A DNA stretch of 15,563 nucleotides from Methylomonas sp. (lineage in GTDB: Bacteria; Pseudomonadota; Gammaproteobacteria; Methylococcales; Methylomonadaceae). The notes under the pieces are model-generated. The model was not told the origin of the DNA. It did not search any database and was given only the letters and a program-made list of their open reading frames with translations. Positions 15,401-15,563 of the stretch are shown here, one piece after another. The stretch's first letter is position 1, and every line of letters begins with the position of its first letter. A program made the position numbers and the translations under genes. Location of the stretch: contig JALSLS010000263.1 of assembly GCA_026988195.1 (NCBI GenBank), positions 1 to 15,563 of the forward strand, in the 5' to 3' direction.

Positions 15401-15563
15401 TTACTTTTAATGTGCCTACAGATATATTGGATCAATTAAATAATGAGGGGACGGCTACTTTAAACTTGGTTGACCGTCTGGGGTTGTTTTCATTACGTGA
15501 AGAGAATTTACGTCTTTTATCAATAGAAGTACGTGAGGTTGAGTTTGATAACCTAAATAATGG
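12463..15563 (+). CDS. Large secreted protein of unrecognised family (3' end beyond the window)
   Basis: The frame from ATG 12463 stays open for 1033 codons to the window edge. An AGGGGG ribosome site lies five bases upstream. A signal peptide is clear: TKQTSSK, a hydrophobic core, and a likely cleavage after SVAQA (about residue 31). Residues 32-125 are beta-rich with a GVYNYSP segment, like Ig- or cadherin-like repeats of surface proteins. Residues 170-235 have alternating short strands (VVITGQKVVF, LEIYADTVVF, NVTIYARNLRF), suggesting a beta-solenoid. Residues 289-415 are rich in Gly, Asn, Ser and Pro, with cysteines at 323, 344, 422 and 427. From about 440 onward the protein is mainly helical, with heptad-like stretches at 517-550 and 601-660, plus LNPRTLAYLDGMA and RHRLELYQYYMAKAYEY segments around 865-892. 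No catalytic motif is recognised. It could be a surface adhesin, matrix protein or toxin-like protein; none of these is shown. It is divergent from the fusion regulator. Confidence 0.85.
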   Translation, partial: MLTKQTSSKIFSLLLCYVFILQSVQTSVAQAIVFEIGEIPPQTVWVAQTQPTSLDFQLTATELGASPLFSFTDNGIAQGTQQLHPVTGVYNYSPDINDNSAFSVVFKAEKNGQSISQSVVITPLQELQPEQTAFGLEPGNPLPNPEDRRYLSITESKDPGTTYFNTSHRKLRQVVITGQKVVFEQGHPNGLWSYHDNKDLESLEIYADTVVFKSAMHLPQTNVTIYARNLRFEDVDGQDPGSISTLPDSKTTRPAQFNQGTHGHMAGSVSLYIDKFYADSSANKRFILTGGNGQPAGLGRNGTKGRSNSSNVKKIYGTAWAFCSRRTWSFTGVTVTYAKLTTSCSVGGTGTTNAGDPKQPLSGSDAIVGGKPGNGGDSGQLTSSVDLASALFNNSGGIAGTRANRANGGAPGTPRYSREVSCTYSKCTNSFTSTAYGRSYSGPFANIPQGIETPAKFIGKTYRWLTPTGLSMATSYIKDAYLYGHYDSVNDLLETYIVALDDYMASEQWSVLDSSLTVEEAQQKLDQQQAELIQAQDELLSLQQRLHSNLDYFGNPVGWSPLLSFEVNRAAFQQEIDVAMDVLWLNYWMSNGANSIAARQTAAQDMIATLKTQIDDYKQQYTEAVESIPRLQNEVENLAVDIEFEKAKIKALEQELLPKAKEAAVIRNIGRTLTKIAEVFPLAQPILTFAGNFITGIPDIDPDKPLEQALLNSAGASAGNALDEYWNEGIDGQLNDTETLLECAEKSGPLVKACVAMEGAQRLNELRKPVIDALGSSVKIIAGSTAADPAVREELNRILATDSRFAEIIEELKGLNTRKTKFAKELIGTIQAVNFLASALTKNMLAIDAMSEVVRDVSASLNPRTLAYLDGMAQRARHRLELYQYYMAKAYEYRLLKDFDMELDLNSLFADFCRLAIAIDENDLGEGLSGASCDTNTARNLTKADFDSLKAIYEDQLADIAFEILDEYNNNPSRELTGGVTFNVPTDILDQLNNEGTATLNLVDRLGLFSLREENLRLLSIEVREVEFDNLNN

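Noticed and set aside
1..15563. tRNA or rRNA genes, CRISPR arrays, insertion-sequence transposases
   Set aside because: None found by eye. The only repeats are the palindromic element at 103-261, the REP pair at 2901-2988 and minor hairpins.

Overview
The window looks like moderately AT-rich gammaproteobacterial chromosome. The block rplU-rpmA-obgE-proB with a divergent ispB is a standard gammaproteobacterial housekeeping layout, and the DegQ, MoaB, YgdD/DUF423 and RecD proteins all match gammaproteobacterial forms. I cannot name the genus. A methylotroph- or sulfur-oxidiser-like lineage is only an impression.

Layout. Bases 1-72 hold the start of a leftward gene that leaves the window. Bases 73-541 are intergenic and contain a 159-bp palindromic element (103-261) flanked by a TTA/TTAG duplication, followed by promoter-like sequences. 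A rightward operon follows: a DegQ-type periplasmic protease, moaB, and a small DUF423 membrane protein, with 8-nt and overlapping junctions. Between this operon and the convergent proB lies a REPIN-like pair of inverted REP sequences (2901-2988). The leftward housekeeping set is rplU, rpmA, a rho-independent terminator, obgE and proB; obgE and proB overlap by 14 nt. ispB is divergent from rplU, and both have recognisable sigma70-type promoters. recD converges on ispB and stands without recB or recC.

The accessory part begins at about 8.8 kb. A leftward 1067-residue protein joins, in one unbroken frame, an XRE-type helix-turn-helix, a STAND/AAA_16-like ATPase, a TPR-like helical region and a complete UrtA/AmiC-type amide/urea-binding domain. 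It has no signal peptide or membrane segment. I read it as a cytoplasmic one-protein sensor and transcription regulator built from a transporter substrate-binding fold. Divergent from it, across a 264-bp control region with a candidate operator and a 16-codon leader ORF, starts a very large secreted protein (at least 1033 residues) that runs off the right edge. This protein has a signal peptide, beta-rich N-terminal sequence, a glycine-rich cysteine-bearing insert and long helical/coiled-coil stretches. I do not recognise its family.

How the genes may work together. The first 8.7 kb is ordinary cell upkeep: envelope quality control, molybdenum cofactor, proline synthesis, ribosome parts, quinone side chains and DNA repair. 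The regulator and secreted-protein pair is the novel candidate. The geometry suggests that an intracellular amide- or urea-like signal controls export of a large surface or secreted protein, but that link is inference from divergent placement only.
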